Program-made: the position numbers and the translations under genes
Shown: positions 22,110 through 32,924 of the stretch, piece by piece
How the letters are laid out: each line of letters begins with the position of its first letter
Position numbering within the stretch: position 1 is the stretch's first letter
The notes under the pieces: generated by a model
Databases searched by the model: none
Seen by the model: the letters and a program-made list of their open reading frames with translations, nothing else
Told to the model about the DNA's origin: nothing
NCBI GenBank assembly: GCA_963971575.1
Contig: OZ020622.1
Span: 9,462,279 to 9,526,278 of the forward strand
Length of the DNA stretch: 64,000 nucleotides
DNA from: Liopterus haemorrhoidalis
Lineage: Eukaryota > Arthropoda > Insecta > Coleoptera > Dytiscidae
Direction: 5' to 3'

Positions 22110-22350
22110 CTTTTATGTTAAAAATTCCAAGGTTGTAGTAACATATCACCAAGTTCTGAGACGTTGGAGGAAGCTAAGCAGTAGCTTCTTACGACGCGTT
22201 TACCTCCAACAAACACGACATGGAGATTCTCTATCTTCATATTGATGGGTGGCTGAAGATGGTTGTAGCTATGCGTTAGCATTCTTGTCTTACAATCTCC
22301 ACTGACACGTGACAGACTGTGGAGGATTGCCACCTCCACGCCGTCCAATA
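22110..22350 (-). other. Unrecognised 76-codon frame
   Basis: The minus-strand frame 22348-22118 starts MDGVEVAILHSLSRVSGD. Its composition is more balanced than its surroundings, and the DNA has higher GC. It could be a relic of a captured or transposon gene; no family is recognised and no copy is present elsewhere in the window. Confidence 0.2.
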
Positions 22351-22387
22351 CACCCTCTTTAATTCTAGATAACTCATAAAATTTAGA

Positions 22388-23575
22388 AAAACTTGATGTG
22401 AAGTCTGAATTTACACATATTTCAGGATTTCGCAGGTATTTAGTAAGTGTTGATGATTATTTGGGATGCCAAAACAAATTTTATGTTAAAATATTTTTTT
22501 GTTAATTTTAATTCGAATGCTTATAAAACTCTTTGACCCGCACATAGGAAAAATACTAAAACATTTAAAAAACATATCCCCCTAAAAATATAAACAAATA
22601 TGTGCTCATCGAAACAATTTTTTTTTTTTTAATTCTGTGTTATCAAAAGAATGCCCTTAGTACGTGGAGTATCGATCAAAATTTTATTTTTGCAAAATAA
22701 ATTATTTTGATGCGATTTTTGCCCAAATTGTGCAAAAAATATTTTGTCCCACACCCTGTAGCCCAGATTTAAACTAAAAATCTGAAAAAATTCTAAGTAA
22801 TGTACATTAGTGTGAACCGGAATAGTACAACAGGAATTTTTGATCCATTATTTGGGTTTCTAAATATTTGCAGTATTTTTTTTTTATATAGCAAGGTTCA
22901 TTAATATTTTAAAAATTGCGCCTACGGCTTCCATTGGTTGTTCAAGTCATAAACTCCAACCCTCTGATTTCGTATACATTCAAACATAAAATTAAATTAT
23001 AATTTCCACACTTCCCACTGGTGATTTACGCTTTTAAAAATGAAATGCAACATTTGCCATAATATAGCTAGAATTTTGACAAAATAATTTAAACGAAATA
23101 AAAATGCAAAAAAAAAAATGACGGGAATCGAACAGTGGTTTGCAACTTACAAAGCGAGAACTTTACCACTGGACTACGGACGTTCGCTCGTTTACTGTGT
23201 TAAATAGCGGATTAAATAATTTACATATTTTAGTTAAAAACACAAAAAGTACGTTATTTTCCGAAATCATAATCTGATCAAAAATTTCTGTTGTACTATT
23301 CCGGTTCACACCAATGTACATTACTTAGAATTTTTTCGTCGAGCACATATTTGTTTATATTTTTAGGGGGATATGTTTTTTAGATATTTTAGTATTTTTC
23401 CTATGTGCGGGTCAAAGAGTTGTATAAGCGTGCCAAATTTCGACTCTCTAGGTTTAGGCGTTTGGCTACATTTTTACCGAACAGACAGACACACAGACCG
23501 ACCGACAGACAGACAGACAGACGACAAAATTGCGGTATAAGGTTTTTTTGGTCATACTTACAAATCCCTAAAAAT
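22388..23575 (-). mobile_element. R1 repeat, copy c, with an inverted R1 half inserted (Gly/Thr-like tRNA module)
   Basis: The R1 body runs from TTGATGTGAAGTCTGAATTT to the (CAGA)n half ending at about 23575. At 22524-22848 an inverted R1 (CAGA)-side block (TATAAAACTCTTTGACCCGC ... ACAACAGGAATTTTTGATC) sits between AATTCGAATGC and CATTATTTGGGTTTC, where other copies have CTAATAC. The tRNA-like module (23119-23186, minus) reads CCGTAGTCCAGTGGTAAAG then TTCTCGCTTTGTAAG, with a perfect B box GTTCGATTCCCG. It differs from copies b, f and g. Part of the (CAGA)n half is deleted. Confidence 0.8.
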
Positions 23576-23576
23576 G

Positions 23577-23905
23577 GCTGCAGATTTCGCAGGTTTTTAG
23601 TAAGTGAGTGATGATTATTTGGGATGCCAAAACAAATTTTGTTTAAATATTTTTTTGTTAATTTTAATTCGAATGCCTAATACCATTGTTTGCCAAAATA
23701 TTGCTAGCCTAAAAATAATTTAAACAAAATAAAAATGCAAAAAAAAAACAGAAAAAATAAAATTGTCTCCAGACCGGTAGCGAACCCTAGTTTTCAAATT
23801 AGCACCAACTATTCAGCAGAAGAACCAAAATATGAAGTTAGGCTACTGTGTAAGACCAATGACAATTATTTCGTTGTGAATCATAAAATTGCCGATGTGA
23901 AATAA
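23577..23905 (-). mobile_element. R1 repeat, partial copy d (fifth tRNA-like variant)
   Basis: It begins GATTTCGCAGGTTTTTAGTA immediately after copy c, carries the GATTATTTGGGATGCC block and has an internal deletion after CCATTGTTTGCC. It reaches a tRNA-like stretch (23770-23830, minus: TGGTGCTAATTTGAAAACTA then GGGTTCGCTACCGG). It ends there; 23906-24145 is unassigned. Confidence 0.7.
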
Positions 23906-24145
23906 ACAAATGTTTATGCAAACCGAAAAGGGATTCCCATAATATTTACGTTATTTAAAGACGGGATTTTTTCTAGATTTTCAGAAAATTATTTCATAAT
24001 TCTATTATGAGGAATAATTGCATAATTTGTTATCTTAAAAATATGAATAATTACATTAACCACAAAAAAGATGAAAAAGAAAGTGAGTAATATAGAAAAG
24101 TAATGTAGTCGGTTTAGCTTATTTATTATTAATAGCATTATTTTC

Positions 24146-25014
24146 ATTTTTAGGGTTTTGTAGGTATGACCAAAAAACCCTTCTACCGTCATTTTGTCGT
24201 CTGTCTGTCTGTTCGGTAAAAAATGTAGCCAAACGGCTAAACCTAGAGAGTTGAAATTTGGCATGCTTATACAACTCTTTGACCCGCACATAGGAAAAAT
24301 ACTAAAACATCTAAAAAACGTACCCCCCTAAAAATATAAACAAATATGTGCTCATCGAAAACAAAAATATTTTTTTTAAATTTTGAGTAGGGTATCAAAT
24401 GAAAGCCCTTAGTACGTGAATTAACGATCAAATTTTTATTTTTCCAAAATAAAATATTTTTGCTAAAATTGTGCAAAAAAAATTTTGTCCCACACCCTGT
24501 AGCCCAGATGGTTTAAACTAAAAATCTAAAAAAATTCTAAGTAATGTGTATTGGTGTGAACCGAAATAGTACAACAGGAATTTTTGATCAGATTATGTTT
24601 TCGGCAAATAACGCTATTTTTGTGGTACAAAAGTACAAAAGTTATACCAATGTAAGACATTCACATGCAAGGCGTGCGATAGCGTAATGGGTTAGAGCAC
24701 TGGTGTCGTAAGCTAAAATGCGCTGGAAACGAAGGGTTTCGAGTTCGAGTACGGAGTGAATTTAATTTTTTCTGTTTTTTTTTTTGCATTTTTATTATGT
24801 TGAAATTATTTTGTCAAAATTCTAGTTATATTTTGACAAATGTTGTATTTATTTTTTAAGAGCGTAAATTTAATAACCATTCTTATTATATGATTAACAG
24901 ACGATAAATTATTTTAAAAATATCGTTCATTTTGCCGCGATTACGACAAAGTAAAATTTGTTATATACCTGCGAAACCCTGAAATGTGTGAATATTCACA
25001 CTTCACATCAATTT
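24146..25014 (+). mobile_element. R1 repeat, full copy d' (Thr(CGT)-like tRNA module)
   Basis: Starts TTTTTAGGGTTTTGTAGGTA, has a short CTGT tract at about 24203-24215, the shared AT-rich block, and a tRNA-like module at about 24670-24764. The module has an A box in TAGCGTAATGGGTTAGAGC, loop-like TGTCGTAAG, and a B-box-like GAGTTCGAGTACGG. The copy ends ATACCTGCGAAACCCTGAAA plus the GTGTGAATATTCACAC hairpin. It is followed head to tail by copy e with no intervening sequence. Confidence 0.82.
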
Positions 25015-25015
25015 T

Positions 25016-26175
25016 TTTTAGGATTTTGTAGGTATGACCAAAAAACTCTTATACCGTCATTTTGTCATCTGTCCGTCTATCTATCCGGTAAAAATTGTTG
25101 CCAAACGGCTAAACCTAGTGAGTTGAAATTTGGCATGCTTATACAACTCTTTGACCCGCAGATAGGAAAAATACTAAAACATCTAAAAAACATATCCCCC
25201 TAAAAATATAAACAAATATGTGCTCATCGAAAAAAAATATTTTTTTTAAATTCTGTGGTATCAAAAGAATGCCCCTAGTACGTGGAGTATCGATCAAAAT
25301 TTTATTTTTGCAAAATAAATTATTTTGATGCGATTTTTGCCCAAATTGTGCAAAAAAAGTCCCACACCCTGTAGCCCAGATTTAAACTAAAAATCTGAAA
25401 TTCTAAGTAATGTACATTAGTGTGAACCGGAATAGTACAACAGGAATTTTTGATCAGATTATGTTTTGGGAAAATAAAGCATTTTTTGTGCTTTTTGGTT
25501 GACGATGTACAAAAGTTATAGTTATGTAACACACTAGACTAGAAGACGTATCCTGGTCTAATGGTTATAGAACATACCATATTAGTTTTGAAGATCGGCA
25601 TAAAACAATTATCCCTTATAACTATAATCACATTGTTAAACGACAAAAGAACTAGGGTTCATGTTTACAGCCACGTTGTAAACAGTCAACGTTCAGTGGC
25701 GCATACATACGTTTAAGTACTAACTATAAATAAGTATACTTGTTTTTGTTAATCCTTTAAGTAAGATGCGTAATGTGAAAAACTAATCCCTACGACTATG
25801 GGTTGACATTTTTATTATTTTATTGCGATCTTCAAAACTAATTTGGTACGGACTATAGCTTGCTCGCTTATTACGCAACCAACTAAGGTTCGCTCCCGGG
25901 CAGAGGAAACGATTTTATTTTTTGATTTTTTTTTTTTCATTTTTATTTTGTTGAACTTTTTTATTTAAAATTAACAAAAAAATATTTTAACATAAAATTT
26001 GTTTTTAAAGCTTTTAGATTAACAGATGATAAATTATTTTAAAAATATCGTTCATTTTGCCGTAATTACTACAAAGCAAAATTTGTCCTACACACTCAGC
26101 ATGCCGCCTTCACTTATTATATACCTGCGAAACCCTGAAATGTGTGAAAATTCAAACTTCACATCAATTTTTTTA
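25016..26175 (+). mobile_element. R1 repeat, full copy e (Asn-like tRNA module split by a MITE)
   Basis: A head-to-tail neighbour of copy d'. The CTGT tract is reduced to CTGTCCGTCTATCTATC. The tRNA-like module is in two parts: CCTGGTCTAATGGTTA at about 25551-25567, and GCTTGCTCGCTTATTACGC ... GGTTCGCTCCCGGG at 25858-25905. It is interrupted by the MITE at 25568-25855. It ends at the ATACCTGCGAAACCCTGAAA terminus. Confidence 0.85.
25568..25855. mobile_element. MITE-A copy 1 with TA duplication, inside R1
   Basis: The inverted ends are TAGAACATACCATATTAGTT and TAGTCCGTACCAAATTAGTT (minus strand), about 35 bp. TA flanks both sides (25566-25567, 25856-25857). Removing the element restores ATGGTTAGCTTGC, as in R1 copies f and g. 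TA targeting points to the Tc1/mariner group. Copy 2 is at 46611-47556. Confidence 0.9.
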
Positions 26176-26714
26176 TTTTAGTTTACTACAGTTTTTTATT
26201 TGTTATAATTCTTGCTACTTATTATAGAATCAATTTGAAGTAAATAAAATACAGGAGAGTAAATTTATGAGTTATAGTTGAGGTTATGATCCAGTTACTA
26301 CAGTTTATTTAATTACAGTAATAGCAATTAGACATACTTCGAAACATATTATTAGTCACTGTATATAAAGATAATCGTACATTTGGGAAATGACCTTCAA
26401 TTAACTTCAATTAATCAAAACCACGGTGGTCTTAGTCAGACTCACGCATCTCTTAATGCACTTGCAACTGACTTAAGTAATATTATTTCCGTTTTAAATA
26501 TTCTCCATTTTTATTAGTTCAAAGACTTGGCATAGTTAATACTGTTAGCATTTTGAATTAAGTACATATTGCATGAAATAAGAATTGTTGGTACAACTCA
26601 TACAAAATATGTATTGGTTGTTACATAAGTCAGTTCGTTTTATTATTTTTTTTTTCACCTTTTATTCAATAAAATATACATTCCAAAAAAACTTTTATTA
26701 TCGAATGTACTGTC
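26176..26714. other. Unassigned AT-rich stretch
   Basis: No domain or repeat recognised; the open frame at 26585-26896 crosses into the hAT end and is incidental. Confidence 0.3.
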
Positions 26715-26717
26715 CAT

Positions 26718-26850
26718 TACCAGAGCCCTGCAAATCCTCGGATATCCGCGGATTACCCGTAAATATAAAATCAGCATCCGATCCGCATCCGCAAAAATGT
26801 CCGCACAATCCGCACAGGATTTGCTGTCTGTTTGTAACCTGCGGTTCGTT
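26718..26850 (+). mobile_element. hAT-type terminus with ATCCGC subterminal repeats
   Basis: CAGAGCCCTGCAAATCCTCG is followed by several ATCCGC/GATATCCGCGGAT motifs, a known style of hAT subterminal sequence. No opposite end was found. Confidence 0.4.
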
Positions 26851-26944
26851 TAGAAAATTTTGTGGCTCTTTGAAAATTGGTTGGTCTTTATTTTAATATA
26901 ATTTATTTTTTAATTTTCAACTTTCTGCCTGTAAAAAGGAAATA

Positions 26945-27346
26945 CAGTCTGTTCCAAACGGTTAAGCGGAACTAAATGGGAATTTAGTTCTTTTAGGTTG
27001 TCACGAGAAGGGACCTTGCTAGGGATATTTCATTTTTCACGTTGGGATGTCAAAATTTAAAATTCCAACAATGAAACCATGGAAACGAATGACATATGTC
27101 AAAATTAAATATTTTTTTTTAGATATTTTAAAAAAATAAATAAATAGGAAATTTGTATTAAGAATGACACAAAAAATCAAAATATAAAGAAAATGACATT
27201 TTAAAATGATATTAACCTTAACCAAAAAATGTTTATTGTAAGTATGATTTACAAAGCTTAAACAAAACGGCCGAAAGGCACGATTTAAACGATAAAAGTA
27301 ACTAGATTGCAAAATCTAGTTCCGCTTAACCGTTTGGAACAGACTG
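26945..27346. mobile_element. MITE-B copy 1 with TA duplication
   Basis: The ends are CAGTCTGTTCCAAACGGTTA and its complement, about 30 bp, flanked by TA at 26943-26944 and 27347-27348. The length is 402 bp. Copy 2 (40869-41271) has the same length and internal motif GTCACGAGAAGGGACCTTGC. A third copy, rearranged, is at 60555-60876. Confidence 0.92.
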
Positions 27347-27869
27347 TACTGCATATTTCCTTTTAGAAGAGATAATTTGTTTCGAAAAAAAGTTATCTGT
27401 ATTTGTGATTGATTTACGTGCAGAAACATTTTTACATTTTATTAATTTACAAAAACATAAGGACAATAACAACGTTATTAATGCAATTTTTCGGTACAAA
27501 CTATTGTTAAAATGTAAGAAGCTTTTGGAGAAAGATTTGAAAAATTTAGAAAATATAAAGCTACACTAGCTTTTTTGACAAATCCAATTATATATATAAA
27601 ATAAGTTTATTGTCATAATTTAATGTTACATTTTATGATACATATATTTGCAATTTAGAGTCCCTGCTATTTTTATGTACAATTACCTCTTGCAAACTAA
27701 AAATACATAAACCTAATTTTTTGTTTTCGAAAATAGATTGAACGTTTTTTAAAGCATAGGGTAAAAAATTGATAAAAAAACCCTATTCATTCCAAAATTA
27801 TATAAATATATATTTTGAATATTATTATTTTACTAATTTACAATATTTTACCTTTTTTATTTAACATTT
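27347..27869. other. Unassigned AT-rich stretch (may include LINE 3' UTR)
   Basis: No ORF or repeat recognised. The part next to 27870 could be the 3' untranslated region of the Jockey-type fragment. Confidence 0.3.
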
Positions 27870-28246
27870 TATTTACATGTTTAGCATATACTTTAGTGTT
27901 TTGTGAACTTTTCTTTTAATTTTTATTGTACCAATGTTTTTAATCGAGTTATTTTCATGAGTGTTTGCTCTTTTGAAAAATGAATTCGTTATTTTTTTAA
28001 TAAATACGTCTATTTTATCGATTTTTATTTCTTGGTGCATGTTTGTAAGATGGGTGTACCTGGGATATTTCCCAATAACCCGCAAACATTTATTTTGGAT
28101 AATCTGTAAGCTATTAATGTTAGTTTTATTAATCATATTCCATGCCGGACAAGCATATGTTAGTATTGGCCTTATTGTAGATTTGTGTATAAGCAATTTA
28201 TTTTTAAAATGGAGTTTACTTTTTCTGTTATAAATTGGATAAATCA
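27870..28246 (-). pseudogene. Jockey-type reverse transcriptase C-terminal fragment
   Basis: The minus-strand frame contains NRKSKLHFKNKLLIHKSTIR, then PILTYACPAWNMINKTNIN and LQIIQNKCLRVIGKYPRYT. These match the thumb region downstream of the catalytic palm in Jockey-clade ORF2 (xxKxxLYKxxIRPxLTYAxPxW...LQxxQNKxLRxIxxxPxYxR). It ends at its own stop near 27873. The 5' side is cut at about 28246, where the hAT fragment begins. Confidence 0.85.
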
Positions 28247-28708
28247 TGTGAAGCAACAAATCCAATTGAAGCAGATATGCAGCAATTACATTTATCACTA
28301 TTCCCATTGATTAATCAGGCACAATTTGAACTTGAATTATTGTATTTGAAATCCAAAGATTTATGGAATAATATATTCTTAAAACTTAATTCTGAAATGG
28401 AAAGTTTAGAAACAGAAAAGTGCATATTATCTTCCCAGTATAAGTGGACCGAAATTCACAATCATCAAAATGTAGATAAAATTGTTTTCGAAGCTTGGAA
28501 ACGTCTTCCAGAATCGTTCAGTCATTTAAAAAATTATGCTTTTGGACTACTGACAATTTCGGATCCACATATTACTGTGAGCAAGTCTTTTCACATATGA
28601 AATTAATAAAGAGTCAGTTAAGAAGTAATCTTACTGACCTGAAACTAGAGTGCTGCCTTAAGTTAAAGATTACTGAATATTCACCAAATATAAGTCTTAT
28701 CGAAATCT
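28247..28708 (+). pseudogene. hAT transposase C-terminal fragment
   Basis: The first frame (28235-28600) gives IEADMQQLHLSLFPLINQAQ ... WKRLPESFSHLKNYAFGLLT. A shift near 28556 leads to FGSTYYCEQVFSHMKLIKSQ then LRSNLTDLKLECCLKLKITEY in the frame ending at 28708. FGSTYxCEQxFSxMKxIKSxxRSxLTDxxLxxCLxL is the C-terminal dimerisation signature of the ZBED/GTF2I-repeat-related hAT transposases. Only the C-terminal third remains. Confidence 0.88.
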
Positions 28709-30180
28709 AGGCACGAGCAATCGTCCCATTAAAAAAAATATTATATTGTAATATACTGGCAAGTGCAATAGGTATCGCAAACTAAATATATAAGTAAATA
28801 TTAATTAATTGTAATAATTGATTATTTTAAAACAAGTAAACAATTTTTACGTTTTTTTCTTAAATATAGCATATATTTTTTAGTGGCTCTTCCATGTTAT
28901 TGTTGTTTTTTTTTTCAATATAGATTTGACCTAGGTCTATTGATTTCTGTTTGAAAATTATATGAAATCAAATTTCAAATTGATTAAATAAATTATAACT
29001 GATCGCCATGAGAAAAGTTTTGTATACATCTTGGGAGTAAGGTGCATTAATCCCTCAAATGAAAATACTCTCGAGTTCTTTCGGTCGTCTCGGGCATTAC
29101 TTACATTCTCGGGATTAAACCATCACTTTACTCTTTTGATACATAAATAACTATTTATGATTATACTTGCAGAAGACAGTAATAAAATGAACGTATTGCT
29201 AAAGAAGTTTTGGAAACAAATTTAAACAAATTTTAATTATTGGTTTCGTTAGATGTATGTTTGATATTATCCTTGTTGAGTATTATAAGCTGGCGCCCAA
29301 ACCAGATTCCTTTCCTGAACCATAAACCACGATCACGAATCTGAACTGATAGCGTGAACATTTTCTTTTATCACCAATAAATAACGTTTTTGTTTTTATT
29401 TTATTATGGTCATATTTCATCTAAACATATATTTTGCCTAATTTATAATCATTAAATTAATTTGAAAAAACAATAACCATATAATTGCATAGGTTCTAAA
29501 ATGTTATCTAAAACAAAAAAAAAATATATTTATATTTAATAACATATTAGCTATTCATAATTGATAGGTGACCACTCCTACTATTGTTTTAGAAGCACTG
29601 TTGATTGTGTGTCTGTGGCGGTTGGCGGTAAATAATCACGGGGAACTATCGGGTTATAGAATCTCTATGAGATTTATCTTACCCCCACCCTAGAAACAAA
29701 TAGCCATTGTGTAGGCTCTTAGCTTGCTTTGACTTGTACTTGAACACCATCGAGTACCTTTTACTTGTCAGTGATATAAAAATATATTTATTGTGACGCG
29801 TGCTTTTGCACTAAGAGAAGGCGATGAAAACAAAAAGCCCTCTCTGTTTTATTTCCTCGCGCTCTTGGCTGCCGCCGGGGTTTATATTTATCTCTCATGC
29901 GAAATTTACTATAAATATAAACATATCTCACATCTAAATCAATAATCATCTATCATTTAAAAATGCCCCTAGTATTCTGCCTGATAGTCTAAGTCATACT
30001 TAAATTATACATCTCTCAGGATTTATGATTGAGGATGAGGTTTATTGAGGAATGCTAGGGGTGAAATACTTGCGATATACTGCCCGTGGCAGACCCATAT
30101 TTAGTGTTTCTTCTCGAAAATTCTTTCTTGAGAATTTCACGAGAATTTCTCGAGATAAAGTTTCATTTTTCGAGAAATGT
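28709..30180. other. Unassigned stretch; possible retroviral-type primer-binding site
   Basis: No coding domain recognised. At about 29292 the sequence CTGGCGCCCAAACCAGATTC contains TGGCGCCC, the form of a tRNA-Lys primer-binding site. No LTR or gag frame supports it. GC-richer patches lie at 29610-29760 and 29800-29890. Confidence 0.25.
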
Positions 30181-31283
30181 ATTAGTTCGTTAAGGATACA
30201 ATTTGTAGAAAAAAAAGCAAAGCTGGTTGATAACTTACAAATATAATGAATTATTTTATTCATCAAAGTATGCACCTTGGTTAATAGTCAATGTAACTAA
30301 GACCAATAAATTCTAAATTAATAATAAGTATGCACCCATATTGTCTATACCAGTGGTCCCCAAACTTTTTTGGTTCCGGGCGCCCTTAAGGTATTAAAAT
30401 TATTCCGGCGCCCCAAATCAATATATTCAATTTTTCATTTAATTTTATTAGACAGTTGAAGATATGAAACTATAAGTGATGATCTAAAAAAATGGCCTCA
30501 TTTCTTAACTACAAAAAGGGATAAGGGATAAGGGATTTTGCCATTTAAGCGGCAGGTTGTACAGGCCGGTGGTTTAAAGCCCTGGCGGACGAGAGTCAAT
30601 GAATTTCTGGAAGGCCAGTTTTACAGCATTGTCGGAATTAAACTTTTTTCCTATTAAAAAGTTGTCCAAATTGCGGAAGCACTGGTAGTGGAGGCTAGGT
30701 CTGGTGAATATTGAGGATAATGAAGAAGTTCCAACTCCAATTCCTGTAGTTTTGCCAGTCAGTTGTGCAGTGTGTGGTATAGCGTTATCATGCAATAAGA
30801 TAGAAGCCGATCTGTTGCCCAATCGTGACTGTTTTTCTTTAAGTTTTGCATCATTTCGTCCAGTTGGTGCCAGTATATTTCTACTGTGATCGATGAGCCA
30901 GTTTTTTTGTTTGTTTTGTTTGGTTTTAAGTTACATGTATGAAATTTGGCGAACCAATTTGATATTGTCTGCTGCATAGTAACAGTAGAGCCAAATATAC
31001 TATTAATGTTTCGCGCGGTCTGCGATGCCGTAGTTCCACGTAAGACCTCATACTTCATAATAGTCCGAATTTCGAACCATTTCATTTTCAACAAAATTAA
31101 TTTTTAAAAAAAGTTTTTGATATTTTAGAGCATACAATGATTTCTGCAAACAGGCGAGATGTGTAACTTTCCAACAAAAAAAAAAAAAAAAAAAACGGTA
31201 AAATATTAAACCAATGTCAAATAATAATCTGTTAAAGTTAGCAATATTATTAACTACAAATTTCGTCCTTGACGACCTGATAA
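30181..31283 (-). pseudogene. mariner remnant, 'AGGTCGTCAAGGA' family, copy 2
   Basis: Both terminal repeats are present: TATCAGGTCGTCAAGGACGA reading inward from 31283, and a decayed copy at about 30181-30206. The N-terminal frame (31094-30759) has TASQTARNINSIFGSTVTMQ and ISNWFAKF; the C-terminal part is frameshifted (30822-30574, ILLHDNAIPHTAQ, then a broken PDLxP..YxxFRNLDNFLIG). The first-Asp region is missing, as in copy 1 at 2440-3126, so the deletion predates both copies or the two share a source. A hAT scrap is inserted at about 30350-30530. Confidence 0.85.
30352..30530 (+). mobile_element. hAT end inserted in mariner
   Basis: CAGTGGTCCCCAAACTTTTT and GGCGCCCTTAAGG mark a hAT terminus. 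It interrupts the mariner 3' region between GCACCCATATTGTCTATA and TTTGCCATTTAAGCGGCAGG, which are contiguous in copy 1. The right boundary is marked only by GGGATAAGGGATAAGGGATT, so the element is truncated. Confidence 0.6.
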
Positions 31284-31907
31284 AAAAAATTTCTCGAAAA
31301 ATGTACGCCACGTTAAACGCCTTGTGCTTTTAAAAAACTATTTAAAAAAATATAATGTATAGTGAGTCACTGATTATAATTTAATTTTGATAAAATTTGT
31401 CTTCTGTCTCTCGCAACGCAACTGTGGCAACAGATAAGAAGCCATTTATAATATTTAGCTAATTAGCATTTATTGTTACAATATTTTATTTTAATTTAGT
31501 GTATTATTTATTTTAATCGATTACATTTCATTTTTTGTTCAGTTTAAAACTGTTATGTAAAATTACAAGTTAAATAAAATAATTATTACTATTATTATTA
31601 ATTTCTTAATTTTTTGAAAATTTCTCTATACATGTGTATTTTCAATTAATTCAATTACGTGCCGTTTTCATAATGATTTTTAAAGCCCCGTTATCGGTTT
31701 TTTCTAATGCTATTTAAATGAATACTTTAGTACTTTAAAGTTGACTATAATTTTAACATGTTTTTATCCTCTACAATAGTTTCAACATTAAAAAAAGATA
31801 TATATCCTAATAATTATTTTTCTCGAGATTTCTCGACAATTCTCGACAATATAAGCCTAATTTTAAGTAATAATAAATTATAAATAATAAAAATATAGTC
31901 ATATTTT
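31284..31907. other. Unassigned AT-rich stretch
   Basis: No ORF recognised. TCTCGACAATTCTCGACAAT near 31825-31850 is a short tandem duplication. Confidence 0.3.
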
Positions 31908-31975
31908 AATAGTGGGCCGCATAAAATAGTTTGGAGGGCCGCATTCGTCCCACGGGCCGCCGGTTATACCTCTGC
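31908..31975 (-). mobile_element. hAT-type terminus fragment
   Basis: GGGCCGCATAAAATAGTTTG, GAGGGCCGCATTCGTCCCAC and GGGCCGCCGGTTATACCTCTG form a typical right end of hAT elements. It may be the lost partner of the end at 30352, but candidate octamers match poorly. Confidence 0.5.
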
Positions 31976-31979
31976 CCTA

Positions 31980-32689
31980 GATCATTTTGATGAGTAGAGT
32001 TACAAGAAGGCAGTATTCAAAAGTAAATTAATATGAAGATATTTGAAGATGATTTGTTTACTTCTGTTATTGCAAATAATCTTGTTCTCGGAGGAAGATA
32101 CAATTACTATGATGTATGACCCGATGTATGGATGTTGGTGATGAAGCTAATTTGCATTAAGACTTGTATTAAAAAGTCCAAAACACATGCATACTTCAAA
32201 ATGATAATGCATCTTTTACACGGTATATGTTAATTTACTTTAAAATTAATGTACATTGTTAATTTGAGTTGTAGGGCTAGCATAAATAAGCAATGCAAAG
32301 CTTTACACTGGTGTGACGACTAATATTTTCTTACACGATCACTGGATGACATTAAAACACAAGAGTTGCTTCATTTGCATTCGTTATGACTAGATATATA
32401 CGTTCTACCGTTCATAATTAGTCAAAGATCCGCATATGTGAATTTATAATTTATTTATTTAGTTTAGTACATGTGTCACTCGTCTAGATGGCAGGATTAA
32501 TGCAAAAACTTCTTGTTACCAGTTCATTTTTCACCTCGTTCTTACACGATATAAACTACAAGAATCTCTAACAAGAAATTCATTACACAAATCAGCAATA
32601 ATATAAACGAAGTCCTGCAGTACATAGCAAAATATCTAAACAGTTGTAGTATGAGGTGGTACGAAAATTTAGGCAAAATGTAACATAAA
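31980..32689. other. Unassigned stretch
   Basis: No domain or repeat recognised. Confidence 0.3.
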
Positions 32690-32805
32690 AGATAGAAAAA
32701 ATGGAGTTTTGAAGCAAGGACGGCTAAAAGACTCAGAGGCAAACCAAAAAGAACGAAGCAAGATGAAATTCAAAGAATGACAGCAAGAAGAGTAGTGAAA
32801 TGAGA
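32690..32805 (+). pseudogene. Possible non-LTR reverse transcriptase C-terminal scrap
   Basis: The plus frame gives ARTAKRLRGKPKRTKQDEIQ then RMTARR, close to the xRxRGxPxxRWxDEIxR signature at the C-terminus of insect endonuclease-reverse transcriptases. Only about 35 residues, so tentative. Confidence 0.35.
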
Positions 32806-32924
32806 AAATGAAGAAACGAGGACTTTCACAAGATCTCCAAAAATCCATTTCTGAAGCCATTTGCAGATTTCTCCTTTATATTAATTGGTTCAATAATTGT
32901 ACATATATAATTAGCTAGTGTCTG

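Noticed and set aside
23119..23186. Functional tRNA gene on the minus strand
   Set aside because: A and B boxes are good, but acceptor and anticodon stems do not pair properly and the segment lies inside an R1 repeat.
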